This document shows positions 16,037-25,397 of a stretch of 64,000 nucleotides of DNA, one piece after another. Position 1 is the stretch's first letter; each line of letters opens with the position of its first letter. Location: NCBI GenBank assembly GCA_963666505.2, contig CAXXXL010000003.1, positions 310,001 through 374,000 on the forward strand. The letters are read 5' to 3'. The position numbers and the translations under genes are program-made. The notes below the pieces were generated by a model. That model was not told where the DNA came from and ran no database searches. It was given only the letters and a program-made list of their open reading frames with translations. This DNA is from JABGQS01 sp963666505. Lineage in GTDB: Bacteria > Bacillota > Clostridia > Christensenellales > SZUA-584.

Positions 16037-18265
16037 ATGACCAGCATTGAAGGCACGGTACTTGAGATAATATTCAGGAACGATGAAAACGGATGGACAG
16101 TGCTGTCGATGGATTTCGACGGCCTTTTAACGACCGCCGTGGGGTGCATGCCGCATATACACGAGGGCGAGTTCATACGGTTGTTCGGAGCGTGGGCCGA
16201 GCATAAGGTGTACGGACACCAATTTGTAGCAAAGAGCGTGGAGACACGGCTGCCCAACACAGCAGAGTCTATAAAGATGTTCCTGGCAAGCGGGCTTATT
16301 AAAGGTGTGGGCGAGGCTATAGCCGGACGGATAGTGGACAGGTTCGGCGAGCAGACGTTTGAGATCATAGAGAACACGCCGGAGCTTTTGGCGGAAGTGA
16401 GCGGAATCAGCGCAAAGATGAGCCGCAATATTTACGATAGCTTTTCGGAACACGTTGGTGTGAAACAGATAATAATCGACCTGCAGAACCTGGGGCTTTC
16501 GGTAAAGCAGGCTTTCAGAGCGTTTGAGAGGTACGGAAGCGCTGCAGCAGAGCTTATAGCGCACAATCCGTACCGAATGATAGAAGATATCGTTGGCATA
16601 GGTTTCGAGCGTGCGGACAGGATAGCTGCAAACATGGGTATAGAGAGCACGAGCGAATTCAGGATAGACAACGGCATAAAACACGAGCTTAAGATGGCTA
16701 TGCAGGAAGGACATACATGCCTGCCAAGAGGTGAGGCCGTCAGAAAAGCGGGCGAAAGGCTGGGAGTAAAGCCGGAGCTTGTTGAAACAAGGCTGACAGT
16801 GCTGACGCAGACTGGACAGATAGAACAGAAAATAGTGAACAGTACTCCGGCGGTGTTCTATAAATCCGCTTACTTTGCAGAGTCGGACGTGGCACGGCGG
16901 CTTTTTATGCTCTCCAAAGACGAGCCGAGGATAAAAATAAGCGACCCTTCAAATGCGTACGATAAATATATAGGCAATGTGGAGTTTTCCGAAGAGCAGG
17001 AGCGTGCGGTGCTCTCTGCGCTGGGCGGGCAGGTGGAAATAATCACAGGCGGCCCGGGAACAGGAAAGACGACCATAATAAAAGCTATCATCAGCATATT
17101 TGAGATGAGCGGCATAGAGACGGTGCTTTGTGCGCCGACAGGCAGGGCTGCCAAGAGGATAGAGCAGTCTACCGGCAGGGAGGCAAAAACGATACACCGG
17201 CTGCTCGAATACGGCAAGGGTGTGGATGAAGATGATTTCGGCGAGAGCGCAAGGTTCATAAGGGATGAGGAAAACCCGCTGGAAGCGGAAGCGGTGATAG
17301 TTGACGAAGCTTCGATGATAGACATCTTTCTAATGAACTCACTGCTGCGGGCGCTTAGCGCAGGCACACGGCTGATAATAGTCGGCGATGCAGACCAGCT
17401 GCCTTCGGTGGGGCCGGGAAACGTGCTGCGTGACGCTATAAAGTCGGACGTGTTTACGGTGAGCAAGCTTACGAAGTTCTACCGTCAGAGGGAAGGCGGC
17501 AACATAGTTGAGAACGCCCACAGGGTAAACGCCGGTGAGCAGCCGCAGTTCTATGTTACGGGAGATTTTGTTTTTGTGCCGCAGCCTACACCGGAAGACG
17601 TGCTCGAACACATCAAAAAGCTTGTTACGCAGGAACTCAGCGAGAGCTATGACATACTCGAAGACACCCAGATACTCTGCCCGGTAAAGAAGGGGATATT
17701 AGGTGTGCACAACATAAACCTGCAGATAAGAGAGCTGCTTAATCCGTGGCTTGCCTCGAAAAGCGAAGTCAAAATCAAAGACACCACCTTCCGGCAGGGC
17801 GACAAGGTGATGCAGATAAAGAATAATTACACTATGGAGTGGTATTACAGCGACGGCAGGGAGTATGGCGGAAGCGGTATAGGCGTTTTCAACGGAGACC
17901 TTGGGCGGATAGTCAGCATCAACAGCGGAGCGAAAGAAGCGGTAATACGCTTTGAAGGCTGCAAGGATGCGATATATTCGTTCAACGAGCTCGAGCAGAT
18001 AGAACACGCATATGCAGTCACTGTGCATAAATCCCAAGGCAGCGAATTTCCCGTTGTGATAATGCCGCTGTTCGGCGGGACGGGCGGCAGATTCCTTTCG
18101 CGCAACCTTCTGTATACTGCACTTACACGTGCTATGGAGAAGGTTATCATAATAGGCCAGAAGAGCACCGTTGAATATATGGTAAGCAACAACCGCATAA
18201 GAGGGCGCTACACCACGCTTGACCACGAGCTAAAAGAGCTTGAAGAAACGCTGGGTGCGCTATGA
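16037..18265 (+). CDS. recD2: RecD2-type ATP-dependent DNA helicase
   Basis: 742 residues. The N-terminal region with helix-hairpin-helix repeats (G-I-S-A-K-M-S and G-I-G-F-E-R-A-D-R-I) precedes the SF1B helicase core: Walker A G-G-P-G-T-G-K-T-T at 338-346, Walker B V-D-E-A-S-M-I-D, G-D-A-D-Q-L-P-S-V, and the C-terminal Y-A-V-T-V-H-K-S-Q-G-S-E motif. RecD2 works without RecBC, unwinding 5' to 3' in replication and repair. The ATG at 16037 has CAGGAG five bases upstream; a GTG two codons earlier is possible. It overlaps comF by four bases. Confidence 0.95.
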   Translation: MTSIEGTVLEIIFRNDENGWTVLSMDFDGLLTTAVGCMPHIHEGEFIRLFGAWAEHKVYGHQFVAKSVETRLPNTAESIKMFLASGLIKGVGEAIAGRIVDRFGEQTFEIIENTPELLAEVSGISAKMSRNIYDSFSEHVGVKQIIIDLQNLGLSVKQAFRAFERYGSAAAELIAHNPYRMIEDIVGIGFERADRIAANMGIESTSEFRIDNGIKHELKMAMQEGHTCLPRGEAVRKAGERLGVKPELVETRLTVLTQTGQIEQKIVNSTPAVFYKSAYFAESDVARRLFMLSKDEPRIKISDPSNAYDKYIGNVEFSEEQERAVLSALGGQVEIITGGPGTGKTTIIKAIISIFEMSGIETVLCAPTGRAAKRIEQSTGREAKTIHRLLEYGKGVDEDDFGESARFIRDEENPLEAEAVIVDEASMIDIFLMNSLLRALSAGTRLIIVGDADQLPSVGPGNVLRDAIKSDVFTVSKLTKFYRQREGGNIVENAHRVNAGEQPQFYVTGDFVFVPQPTPEDVLEHIKKLVTQELSESYDILEDTQILCPVKKGILGVHNINLQIRELLNPWLASKSEVKIKDTTFRQGDKVMQIKNNYTMEWYYSDGREYGGSGIGVFNGDLGRIVSINSGAKEAVIRFEGCKDAIYSFNELEQIEHAYAVTVHKSQGSEFPVVIMPLFGGTGGRFLSRNLLYTALTRAMEKVIIIGQKSTVEYMVSNNRIRGRYTTLDHELKELEETLGAL

Positions 18266-18936
18266 GCGGCATTGGCGAAAAAGTCCTGCCGTATATAGAC
18301 AGGTGCGTTGTCTGCTCGGTCGAAAAGGACGTGCAAGACGGGCTGTGCAAAAAGTGTGCGGCAAAGATGAAAGAGCTTGAGCACGGAGGGGACAGCATAA
18401 ACGGATATACTGCCCTGTGTGTTTATGAATATAAAGATGATGTTGGAAAGCTGGTACGCAGGTTTAAATATAACGACGCAAGGTATTTGTCGAAGTTTAT
18501 GGCACAGAAGATGTCTGAGGGTCTGGGGATGGAGCACGGATTCAGCTTTGTGACTAATGTGCCGCTACATAAAAAACGCAGGAAACACCGCGGGTATGAC
18601 CAGGCGGAGCTGCTGGCAAAGCAGGTTGCAGAGCACAGCGGCTTGCCTTATATACATGCGCTGGTGCGCACAAAGAACACAAAAACACAAACGAAGCTTG
18701 ATGCAAAGCAGCGGCAGGAGAACATGAGGGGAGCTTTTGAGTGCACGGCAAAGATATCTGGCAGGGCACTGCTGGTGGACGATGTGCTGACCACCGGGGC
18801 GACTGCAGCTGAGTGCGCAAGGGTGCTGCAAGAAAGCGGCGCACAGGAAGTGGTTATACTCACTTTTGCCCGTGCAACAGGTGAAAAAAACCTAAAGAGA
18901 CGGTGGTTTCTAAAGAAGTTATTTGCTATACTGTAA
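18262..18936 (+). CDS. ComF family phosphoribosyltransferase-like protein
   Basis: 224 residues. The N-terminal zinc-ribbon pair C-V-V-C and C-K-K-C lies in the first 35 residues, and the PRPP-binding motif A-L-L-V-D-D-V-L-T-T-G-A-T lies near residues 170-182, as in ComFC. In transformable bacteria ComFC supports DNA uptake and strand transfer; in others the role is unclear. The ATGA overlap with recD2 indicates coupled translation, and the pairing with a helicase fits DNA processing. Confidence 0.88.
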   Translation: MSGIGEKVLPYIDRCVVCSVEKDVQDGLCKKCAAKMKELEHGGDSINGYTALCVYEYKDDVGKLVRRFKYNDARYLSKFMAQKMSEGLGMEHGFSFVTNVPLHKKRRKHRGYDQAELLAKQVAEHSGLPYIHALVRTKNTKTQTKLDAKQRQENMRGAFECTAKISGRALLVDDVLTTGATAAECARVLQESGAQEVVILTFARATGEKNLKRRWFLKKLFAIL

Positions 18937-18984
18937 AGACAAACATTAGGATTTAATAAGTTTAACATAAAGGAAGAATTGATT

Positions 18985-20154
18985 ATGGAATTTGCAAAGA
19001 GAATGAGCATGGTTACGGGCTCGGCTATAAGAGAGATTTTTGCACTGCTTGCACAGCCGGGCATGATATCTTTTGCGGGCGGCAACCCATCGCCCGACTG
19101 TTTCCCCAACGACGAAGTTGCGGATATAGCGTCAAAACTTATCCGCAGTAATGGCTGCAGTATACTCCAGTATGGAGGAACACCCGGATGTACATGTCTT
19201 AATCAGACTGTAATAGAGATGGTTGCACAGCGTGGCATAAAAGCAGCACCGGAGCAGGTTATAATAACGTCCGGCGCTACGCAGGGAATAGGCCTTGCCG
19301 CAAAGACGCTTATTAACCCCGGCGATGTGATACTCTGCGAATCACCGACGTTCATTGGTGCGCTGCAGACTTTTCTTTCATATGAAGCGGATGTGAAAGG
19401 CGTAAAGATGGACGAGCAGGGCATGGACATAGATGCACTTGAAGAATCTATCAAGAAGCATAAACCAAAGTTCGTATATACGATACCCACGTTCCAGAAC
19501 CCGACAGGCAGGACGATGAGCGAAGAGCGTCGCAAGAGAATGGTAGAAGTATGCGAAAAATACGGTGTGCTCATACTCGAAGACGACCCTTACTGTGATC
19601 TTAGATATTCCGGCGAACCGGTACCGCCTATAAAGAGCTTTGACAAAACAAACAACGTGATATATCTTATGAGCTTTTCAAAGATAGTGTCGCCCGGTCT
19701 TCGTGTGGGCGCGGCTATCGCTGATGAGCGAATAATCGCAAAGTATAATGTGGCAAAGCAGGGCGAAGACCTGCACACATCAAATCTTTCGCAGGAAGTG
19801 GTCAACGCTTATGTCACATCTGGAAACCTGCCGGGGCACATTGCACATATGAACGAAGTATATAAAGAGAAACGTGACGCTATGCTGAAAAAACTGGAGA
19901 GCTTTCCGGAAGGCATTAAGTATACTCATCCGGACGGCGGACTTTTCATATGGTTAGAGCTGCCCGAAGGAGCGGACGCCATGCCGATATTCAAAAAGGG
20001 TGTGGAGCAAAAAGTTGCTTTCGTGCCGGGCACTCATTTCTTCCCGGACGGCAGCGGAAAAAACACTATGCGCCTCAATTTCTCTATGGCATCGCTGGAG
20101 CAGATAGACAAGGGAATGGACATACTCAAAAAGGTGATAGAAGAAAACATATAG
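18985..20154 (+). CDS. PLP-dependent aminotransferase, class I/II (LysN/MocR-catalytic type)
   Basis: 389 residues of fold-type I aminotransferase. I-S-F-A-G-G-N-P-S-P-D opens the protein, T-I-P-T-F-Q-N-P-T-G-R binds substrate and PLP, and Lys233 in S-F-S-K-I-V-S-P-G-L-R is the PLP Schiff-base lysine. It resembles 2-aminoadipate and other multi-substrate aminotransferases; the amino acid specificity is not readable. The ATG at 18985 follows AAAGGAAG. It is probably a separate transcript from comF (48-base gap). Confidence 0.88.
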   Translation: MEFAKRMSMVTGSAIREIFALLAQPGMISFAGGNPSPDCFPNDEVADIASKLIRSNGCSILQYGGTPGCTCLNQTVIEMVAQRGIKAAPEQVIITSGATQGIGLAAKTLINPGDVILCESPTFIGALQTFLSYEADVKGVKMDEQGMDIDALEESIKKHKPKFVYTIPTFQNPTGRTMSEERRKRMVEVCEKYGVLILEDDPYCDLRYSGEPVPPIKSFDKTNNVIYLMSFSKIVSPGLRVGAAIADERIIAKYNVAKQGEDLHTSNLSQEVVNAYVTSGNLPGHIAHMNEVYKEKRDAMLKKLESFPEGIKYTHPDGGLFIWLELPEGADAMPIFKKGVEQKVAFVPGTHFFPDGSGKNTMRLNFSMASLEQIDKGMDILKKVIEENI

Positions 20155-20240
20155 ATATCGATGATGTGCAGGCTGACCGACGGCCTGCATGCTATAATGT
20201 AATATTTTTGAGAAAATGCATTTATTTAGCAGGAGGCTTT

Positions 20241-20921
20241 ATGAAGGACACACTCAGCCGCAGCAGAAAAATACTTTTTTATACGCTGGTGATAGCGTGC
20301 GTTTTTGGGATATTGTGGACGCTGTATAAAGCCAGCTACTTTTCGTACACGCTAACATATGAATACAAAGTAAAATGGTTTGTCAGCGAAACTCTTGGCT
20401 ATAGGATTTATAACAACTCAATATTAAGATATATTTCAAGCGCTGTGTTTTATACGGGGTTTATAAGCGTGTTTGCGCTTTGGAAGAAACCAAGGCCGAC
20501 GTGGATGTTCATATTAGTGATTGCTGCCGGGGTTTTGCCAAAACTCGTAAGTGGTGTAGTCGGGGAGCTCTTTAAATCGACCATGTTTGATTGGGGCTAT
20601 TCTTCTTATTTTAATATCATCCCTATTGTATTTTGGATTATTTGGAAAAGTGCAGAGCTTATTTTTATTATGAAGCTGTTTATACAGGCAGAGAAAAATG
20701 CAAAGAAAGTTATGTTTGTTTATATGATAATCATTTATCTGGGATTTATAATATCAGCAGTTGCCTTTTTTGTTATTTTGGGTAAGGGACTGTATTATTC
20801 GTATGTATATTTTAGCCGGGCTGCTTATATAGCTCTGTATGTTATCACACTAGTATACCTTAAAAAAACTCTGGGCGAAGACATGCCGTTAACTAAAACG
20901 CTGAGGATGCTCAAAAAGTAG
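20241..20921 (+). CDS. polytopic membrane protein, first of a tandem pair
   Basis: 226 residues with about six hydrophobic segments and no named domain. A longer frame opens upstream at 19950 but overlaps the aminotransferase; AGGAGG seven bases before the ATG at 20241 sets the real start. It shares with the next gene the layout of six helices and the block K-K-P-R-P-T-W-M-F-I-L-V after helix 2, so the two are probably an old tandem duplication. No charged or catalytic motif suggests an activity. Confidence 0.7.
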   Translation: MKDTLSRSRKILFYTLVIACVFGILWTLYKASYFSYTLTYEYKVKWFVSETLGYRIYNNSILRYISSAVFYTGFISVFALWKKPRPTWMFILVIAAGVLPKLVSGVVGELFKSTMFDWGYSSYFNIIPIVFWIIWKSAELIFIMKLFIQAEKNAKKVMFVYMIIIYLGFIISAVAFFVILGKGLYYSYVYFSRAAYIALYVITLVYLKKTLGEDMPLTKTLRMLKK

Positions 20922-20961
20922 AGTATCAACAGACTGCCGGAATAGGATTGAGGAGGCTGAC

Positions 20962-21645
20962 ATGTATAAGATAATTGACAGAAACCGAAATATGTACAAT
21001 CTTTCGATATTGGCGCTGGTGCTTTATATTGTATTGGTCCTGACGGGGATTATCGGCCGGTGGTTTATCAAAGATTTGGATAACATTATTTGTTTTAATA
21101 CGATTATTGGCTACATTACAATGTTTGTATTGTGGTTCAGCTATATTGCCGTTTATGTGCTTTGGACTCCGGATTCGGAAGGAGCAAAGAGAAAAAGGCC
21201 GACGTGGCAGTTCGTATTGCTGTTGGCGACTATAATAGTTTCAAGCGCTATAAGCAATACTATATCTTTTATGATAAGAGATATAGGATTCAGCGACTTT
21301 TGGACTGCGCAGTTTGCTATAGGAATGGTGCAGTACAAAATATTAGCAATGATAGGGGATATCATTCATTACACGCTTCTGCCTGTGATATTAGCTATGA
21401 TAATCATATTGCTTGTAAAGTGTGAAAGAAAAGCAAAGAAAATATTGATTGCTGATATCGTATCGATTGTTCTTGGTATTGTAGCAGGTATCATGCAAAA
21501 TTTCGTTTATTCCATTGATGATCTAATGCTGCATAATAAATGGGCGTGGATCATGTCTGATATTAACTTTTTAGTAGGATTAGCAATCAATATTCTTATA
21601 CTGGCATTCACTATAATCTATACAAAACAGAAATACTATAGGTAA
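20962..21645 (+). CDS. polytopic membrane protein, second of a tandem pair
   Basis: 227 residues with about six hydrophobic segments. The block K-R-K-R-P-T-W-Q-F-V-L-L lines up with the same place in the preceding gene, as do the C-terminal hydrophobic segments. GAGGAGG upstream of the ATG supports the start. It lies 40 bases after its paralogue, so one operon, closed by a strong terminator. The sequence is more AT-rich than that of the enzymes around it. Function unknown. Confidence 0.7.
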   Translation: MYKIIDRNRNMYNLSILALVLYIVLVLTGIIGRWFIKDLDNIICFNTIIGYITMFVLWFSYIAVYVLWTPDSEGAKRKRPTWQFVLLLATIIVSSAISNTISFMIRDIGFSDFWTAQFAIGMVQYKILAMIGDIIHYTLLPVILAMIIILLVKCERKAKKILIADIVSIVLGIVAGIMQNFVYSIDDLMLHNKWAWIMSDINFLVGLAINILILAFTIIYTKQKYYR

Positions 21646-21695
21646 AGCTGCCGGAGCCGGATATCGGCACAGCGCAATAAAACCACCGAATTATA

Positions 21696-21735
21696 AAACC
21701 CGTCGCAAACTATAGATAAAACGGCGGGTTTTTAT
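21696..21735 (+). terminator. terminator of the membrane-protein pair
   Basis: AAACCCGTCG pairs with CGGCGGGTTT (10 bp, one G-U) followed by T's. Confidence 0.85.
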
Positions 21736-21796
21736 ATTTACTATTTTGCTTTGCTGCCCGTATAATTAAGTATCTTTTTTTGAAAGGGATTTTGCT

Positions 21797-23203
21797 ATGA
21801 AGATACAGGTTCTTAGTCCGGAACAGATAGAAAGAACGATGCAGCTTACGCAGGAGCTGCTGGAGCACGTCGGCATAAGGGTGGATGATGAACAGACAAG
21901 ACAGGCGCTTGCAAAGCGTGGGGCAAGAGTGGACGGCGATATCGTAAAGTTCGACGAGGTGCTGCTATACGAGCTTTTGTCAACTGTGCCGAAAAGCTAT
22001 ACTGTGTGCGGCGTTGCAGGCGACGAGTTTACGATAGGCGACGGCAGGCAGAAGATAACGGCAATTGTGACAGATCCGCTTATAATTGACTATGAAACCG
22101 GAGAACCAAGGCTGCCGGGTATGGAGGACGTAAAAAACAATACGATATTAAACCAGCGCAACGATATGGTGTATGCGATGAGCAGGATGGATTTCCCGGT
22201 GACGGAGTATGCTGATGCAACGTCTACGTGGCGTTCGCTGGAGACGCATCTTTTAAACCACACAAAGCACTATGCAATATATGCGGCGAACTACGAGGAT
22301 TTTTTGACTAATGTGGATATCGTGAATATGCTGGCGGGATATAAAGGAGCAGAACCGGGCAAGCTTATGTCGGCGGCGGTGCCGACGCTTTCGCCGATGG
22401 CGCTGGTGGATATAAACTGCGAAATACTAAAGCAGTGCACCAGGCTAGGATGCGCTGTCATACCGACGACGTGTCCGATGGCGGGAACGACTTCGCCGTA
22501 TTCGATAGAGGGAACGCTGCTGCAGACAAATGCAGAGGTTATATCTCTGGCAGCGGTAACGCAGGCGCTTAACCCTGGCAATCCGTTTTTATATGCTGCA
22601 GGGCCTTCCGTCAGCGATATGCGAACCGGGCATGATATGTATTATACTATGGACAAAATGCTCTGGAAAATCGGGCTTGTTGAGCTTGCCAAAGCGTATG
22701 AGATACCATCCATGACTGAGATGGGCGGAACGCTTGGGCACAGATATGACATGCAGAGCGGTGCAGAGAGCATGATGTTTATGCAGGGGGCGATAAGCTC
22801 CGGTGCGGACGTGATTTCCGGTATAGGCAGCTGCATCAACGCAAACGGGCTGTCGAGCGAGATGATCGTTATTCAAGGCGAATGGCTCAAGATAGCGCAG
22901 TTTCTGGCGAAGGGGCTGAGCGTCGAGCGGCTGGAACGCTCTTACAAAAGCATACAAGACCAAGGGCCGGGCGGCAGCTTCATAATGGACGATTTTACAC
23001 TAGAGATGCTGTATGCGGACGCATTCTATAAGGCAGACTTACTGGATACTGCAGGCGGATATGAAAAGAGCAAATCTATATTGGAAAAGGCGCACGGGCG
23101 TGTAAGGGAGCTGACGCAAGGGTACAATTCGCCCGTGCCGGGTGAAGTGCAGGAGATGATACGCCGGTATTTTGCGGATATATATAAAAGGGTTTTAAGA
23201 TAA
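21797..23203 (+). CDS. MttB superfamily methyltransferase without pyrrolysine
   Basis: 468 residues of the trimethylamine methyltransferase superfamily, with S-P-M-A-L-V-D, T-T-C-P-M-A-G-T-T-S-P in the middle and G-G-T-L-G-H-R-Y-D-M-Q-S-G-A-E at about 315-330. The frame has no internal TAG, so it belongs to the non-pyrrolysine branch whose known members demethylate glycine betaine, proline betaine, carnitine or similar quaternary amines and pass the methyl group to a corrinoid protein. No corrinoid protein, activator or transporter gene is next to it, so its partners must be encoded elsewhere. It is monocistronic, closed by a strong terminator. The substrate is not predictable. Confidence 0.85.
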   Translation: MKIQVLSPEQIERTMQLTQELLEHVGIRVDDEQTRQALAKRGARVDGDIVKFDEVLLYELLSTVPKSYTVCGVAGDEFTIGDGRQKITAIVTDPLIIDYETGEPRLPGMEDVKNNTILNQRNDMVYAMSRMDFPVTEYADATSTWRSLETHLLNHTKHYAIYAANYEDFLTNVDIVNMLAGYKGAEPGKLMSAAVPTLSPMALVDINCEILKQCTRLGCAVIPTTCPMAGTTSPYSIEGTLLQTNAEVISLAAVTQALNPGNPFLYAAGPSVSDMRTGHDMYYTMDKMLWKIGLVELAKAYEIPSMTEMGGTLGHRYDMQSGAESMMFMQGAISSGADVISGIGSCINANGLSSEMIVIQGEWLKIAQFLAKGLSVERLERSYKSIQDQGPGGSFIMDDFTLEMLYADAFYKADLLDTAGGYEKSKSILEKAHGRVRELTQGYNSPVPGEVQEMIRRYFADIYKRVLR

Positions 23204-23215
23204 AAAAATAAATAA

Positions 23216-23252
23216 AAAGGGAGCTTGGCGTAAAGTGCTTTGCTCCCTTTTC
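23216..23252. terminator. bidirectional terminator between the MttB-like and aldolase genes
   Basis: AAAAGGGAGC pairs with GCTCCCTTTT across a 17-base loop; A and T runs on both sides suit the two convergent genes. Confidence 0.8.
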
Positions 23253-23270
23253 ATATATGTTAGAAAAGCT

Positions 23271-24053
23271 TTATTTTTCGTATTTGTTTTTTATCATCTC
23301 AAAATCCGCTTTAAGGCTGGGTATAGCTTTTGTCACGTCGGAGTTGTCGAGTATGAAATTTGCGCCTGCTTCAAGGAAGGGCTGGGTTCGCTCTATGCCG
23401 TAGTCGCAATGTACTCCGACGGGTTTGCCTGCTTTGCGGCAGCGGCGGATAACGTCGCAGACTAGACTAACGAATTCAGGGTTCTCGTATTCGCAGGGTA
23501 TGCCCATAGAACATGTGATGTCATGCGGCCCTAAGAATATTGCATACACGTCCTCGCACTCCAGAAAGCTGTCTAAGTTTTCGATAGCCGGAAGGCTCTC
23601 TATACCTGCTACTACGTAAAGGTCTTTGTTGAGCTGCGCCATGTAGTCTGCAAGTTTTTTTGGCACAGGCGTTTCTCCGGCGAGAATGTCTTCTAAATAT
23701 TTGCCCTTTATAGGTCGGTATTTTAGTGCGTTGATGATATCCTCTACCTGAGAGAGTTCTTCGACGTATGGCACGACTATGCCCTGTGCTCCGCCTTCGA
23801 CTGCGATGGTTGCAAGGTTCTTATCCGGATACGGTATCCTGACCATTGGTGAGACGCCGTATGACGAGAACAACTGGCACATGTTTGAAACCTCTTCCCG
23901 TGTAAGCGGAATATGTTCCTGGCAGATGAACACGAAGTCCATGCCTGTGCCTGCTATCCAGTTTGCGGTGACGGGGCTGGAGAGACCGACGATATGCGTT
24001 CCGTAGATATATCCGTCCTGCTTCATCTTTGCTTTAAGCTCTGCTCCGTTCAT
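23271..24053 (-). CDS. HpcH/HpaI family class II aldolase
   Basis: 260 residues of the HpcH/HpaI TIM-barrel family, which cleaves or condenses 2-keto-3-deoxy acids with pyruvate using a divalent metal. E-H at 46-47 (general base His47), Arg72 in V-R-I-P, metal ligands Glu152 in G-I-E-S and Asp178 in G-P-H-D are all in place. Relatives act on keto-deoxy-rhamnonate or hydroxy-ketoheptanedioate; the real substrate is unknown. A paralogue lies at 56206. It is convergent with the MttB-like gene. Confidence 0.85.
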   Translation of the reverse strand: MNGAELKAKMKQDGYIYGTHIVGLSSPVTANWIAGTGMDFVFICQEHIPLTREEVSNMCQLFSSYGVSPMVRIPYPDKNLATIAVEGGAQGIVVPYVEELSQVEDIINALKYRPIKGKYLEDILAGETPVPKKLADYMAQLNKDLYVVAGIESLPAIENLDSFLECEDVYAIFLGPHDITCSMGIPCEYENPEFVSLVCDVIRRCRKAGKPVGVHCDYGIERTQPFLEAGANFILDNSDVTKAIPSLKADFEMIKNKYEK

Positions 24054-24154
24054 ACACTTCTCCTTAAAAGTTAGGATTTAATTGCGTTTGACCTGACGTC
24101 TTGGATTTTATCATCATCACAGAGGCTGCGCAACAAGATTGGAAAATACGTTAT

Positions 24155-24182
24155 ATAAAAAAGAGGCTGCACCGTGCAGCCT
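24155..24182 (-). terminator. terminator of the epimerase gene
   Basis: AGGCTGCA-CCG-TGCAGCCT, a perfect 8-bp stem, followed on the minus strand by six T's. Confidence 0.9.
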
Positions 24183-24203
24183 GAATTAAATAGGGCAAAC
24201 CGT

Positions 24204-25208
24204 CTATACGATTTGTTTTCCTTCTTTTTCGTATTCATCAAGACAACGCTTTATAGTCTTTTTTATCGCTTCCTCCACACCGCCGCCAGAGTATCCAAGC
24301 TCTTTTCGGGAGAGCTCGTCTGCGTCGTAGTAGAGTTGCTGACACTGTATGTCGTGCATAAGTTTGACTGGATTCAGCCCCATTTCTTTTCCCTGCCGTG
24401 AATATTCACGCTTGTGCTTTACGCCGTATAGAGCTGCGAGAAAGCACGGAATGTTGACTATTTTCTTGGGAGTGCCCATTGCGGACAGCATTATCTCAAG
24501 CATGCTGTTCCAGTCCATGTTTTCATCGCCGACTGGGTATCTTGCGCCGTGGCGTCCGTTTATCACAGCGCCGTATACCGCTCCTGCGACGTTCTCTATG
24601 CTTATCATCGTTGAGCCGCCTTTGGGATAGTAGATCGTGCTCATGGAAATCAGTATGTCGAGAAGGACATCTTTCCACAGCGGCACACGCTGCGGCATTG
24701 CGCCGAATATGTACGGCAGCTCCAGCACACAAACGTCCATTCCGCTGCCGCCTGTATCGATAAGAGCCTGTGCCTGCTCTACCCGGCAGCGTATGTACGG
24801 ATGTTTCTCGGTGAGTTTCTTTTCGGGATGAAGCCTGTGGTAATAGGCAAAGTATGAGTTAGCAACTACGAATTTTTTAACGCCGGCTTTCTGTGCTGCT
24901 GATGCAAGCCTTGACGGGTGAGTTACCAGCCGCTCGAAGAAAAACTCATATGCTGGCGCCGGGGGCGTGAACCGGTCATCCGGGCCGACGACATAGATGA
25001 GAGCATCATGTCCTTTGAAAAGCTCTGTGAATTCGTCTTCGCTCATCTTGAAAACATCACCGTAGTGAACATCCACTTCTTTAGGATACCAGCCTGTAAG
25101 GTCGATATCGTTCAGTGACAGTGACGAGACGCTGTGTCCGTTTTTCAGGAACTCTAGTGCGCTGTGATAGCCGATAAACCCCGTTCCGCCTACGATCATA
25201 ACTTTCAT
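24204..25208 (-). CDS. NAD-dependent epimerase/dehydratase family protein
   Basis: 334 residues of the extended SDR type. N-terminal dinucleotide loop G-G-T-G-F-I-G-Y-H; the Y-F-A-Y-Y-H segment near residue 125 stands where the catalytic Tyr-x-x-x-Lys normally lies but does not fit it cleanly, so activity as a sugar epimerase is not assured. It may be an atypical reductase. The start at 25208 is fixed by CGGAGG six bases upstream. It stands alone, downstream of nothing obvious, with its own terminator. Confidence 0.75.
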   Translation of the reverse strand: MKVMIVGGTGFIGYHSALEFLKNGHSVSSLSLNDIDLTGWYPKEVDVHYGDVFKMSEDEFTELFKGHDALIYVVGPDDRFTPPAPAYEFFFERLVTHPSRLASAAQKAGVKKFVVANSYFAYYHRLHPEKKLTEKHPYIRCRVEQAQALIDTGGSGMDVCVLELPYIFGAMPQRVPLWKDVLLDILISMSTIYYPKGGSTMISIENVAGAVYGAVINGRHGARYPVGDENMDWNSMLEIMLSAMGTPKKIVNIPCFLAALYGVKHKREYSRQGKEMGLNPVKLMHDIQCQQLYYDADELSRKELGYSGGGVEEAIKKTIKRCLDEYEKEGKQIV

Positions 25209-25344
25209 ATTTGCCTCCGGGTAATATATTTTTATAATCGGTTCAAAAACAATAATATTATACCACATTTTAAAGTTTGCACCATAAACAAAGGAGCAAA
25301 ACGTTGGACAGAAAATGCAGGCGGATTAACAAGGGGTTGAAATA

Positions 25345-25382
25345 AAAAAGAACCGCCGGAAATCTACCGGCAGCTCTTTTTG
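25345..25382 (-). terminator. terminator of the GntR-ABC operon
   Basis: AAAAGA and GCCGG on one side pair with CCGGC and TCTTTT on the other, with a small internal loop, T-rich on the minus-strand exit. Confidence 0.65.
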
Positions 25383-25397
25383 AGTGGATAGTATTTT

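Noticed and set aside
19950..20240. N-terminal extension of the first tandem membrane protein back to 19950
   Set aside because: It overlaps the aminotransferase gene and lacks an SD; AGGAGG before 20241 marks the real start.
21797..23203. Pyrrolysine-containing trimethylamine methyltransferase
   Set aside because: The frame reads through 468 codons without any in-frame TAG, so it is the non-pyrrolysine branch.
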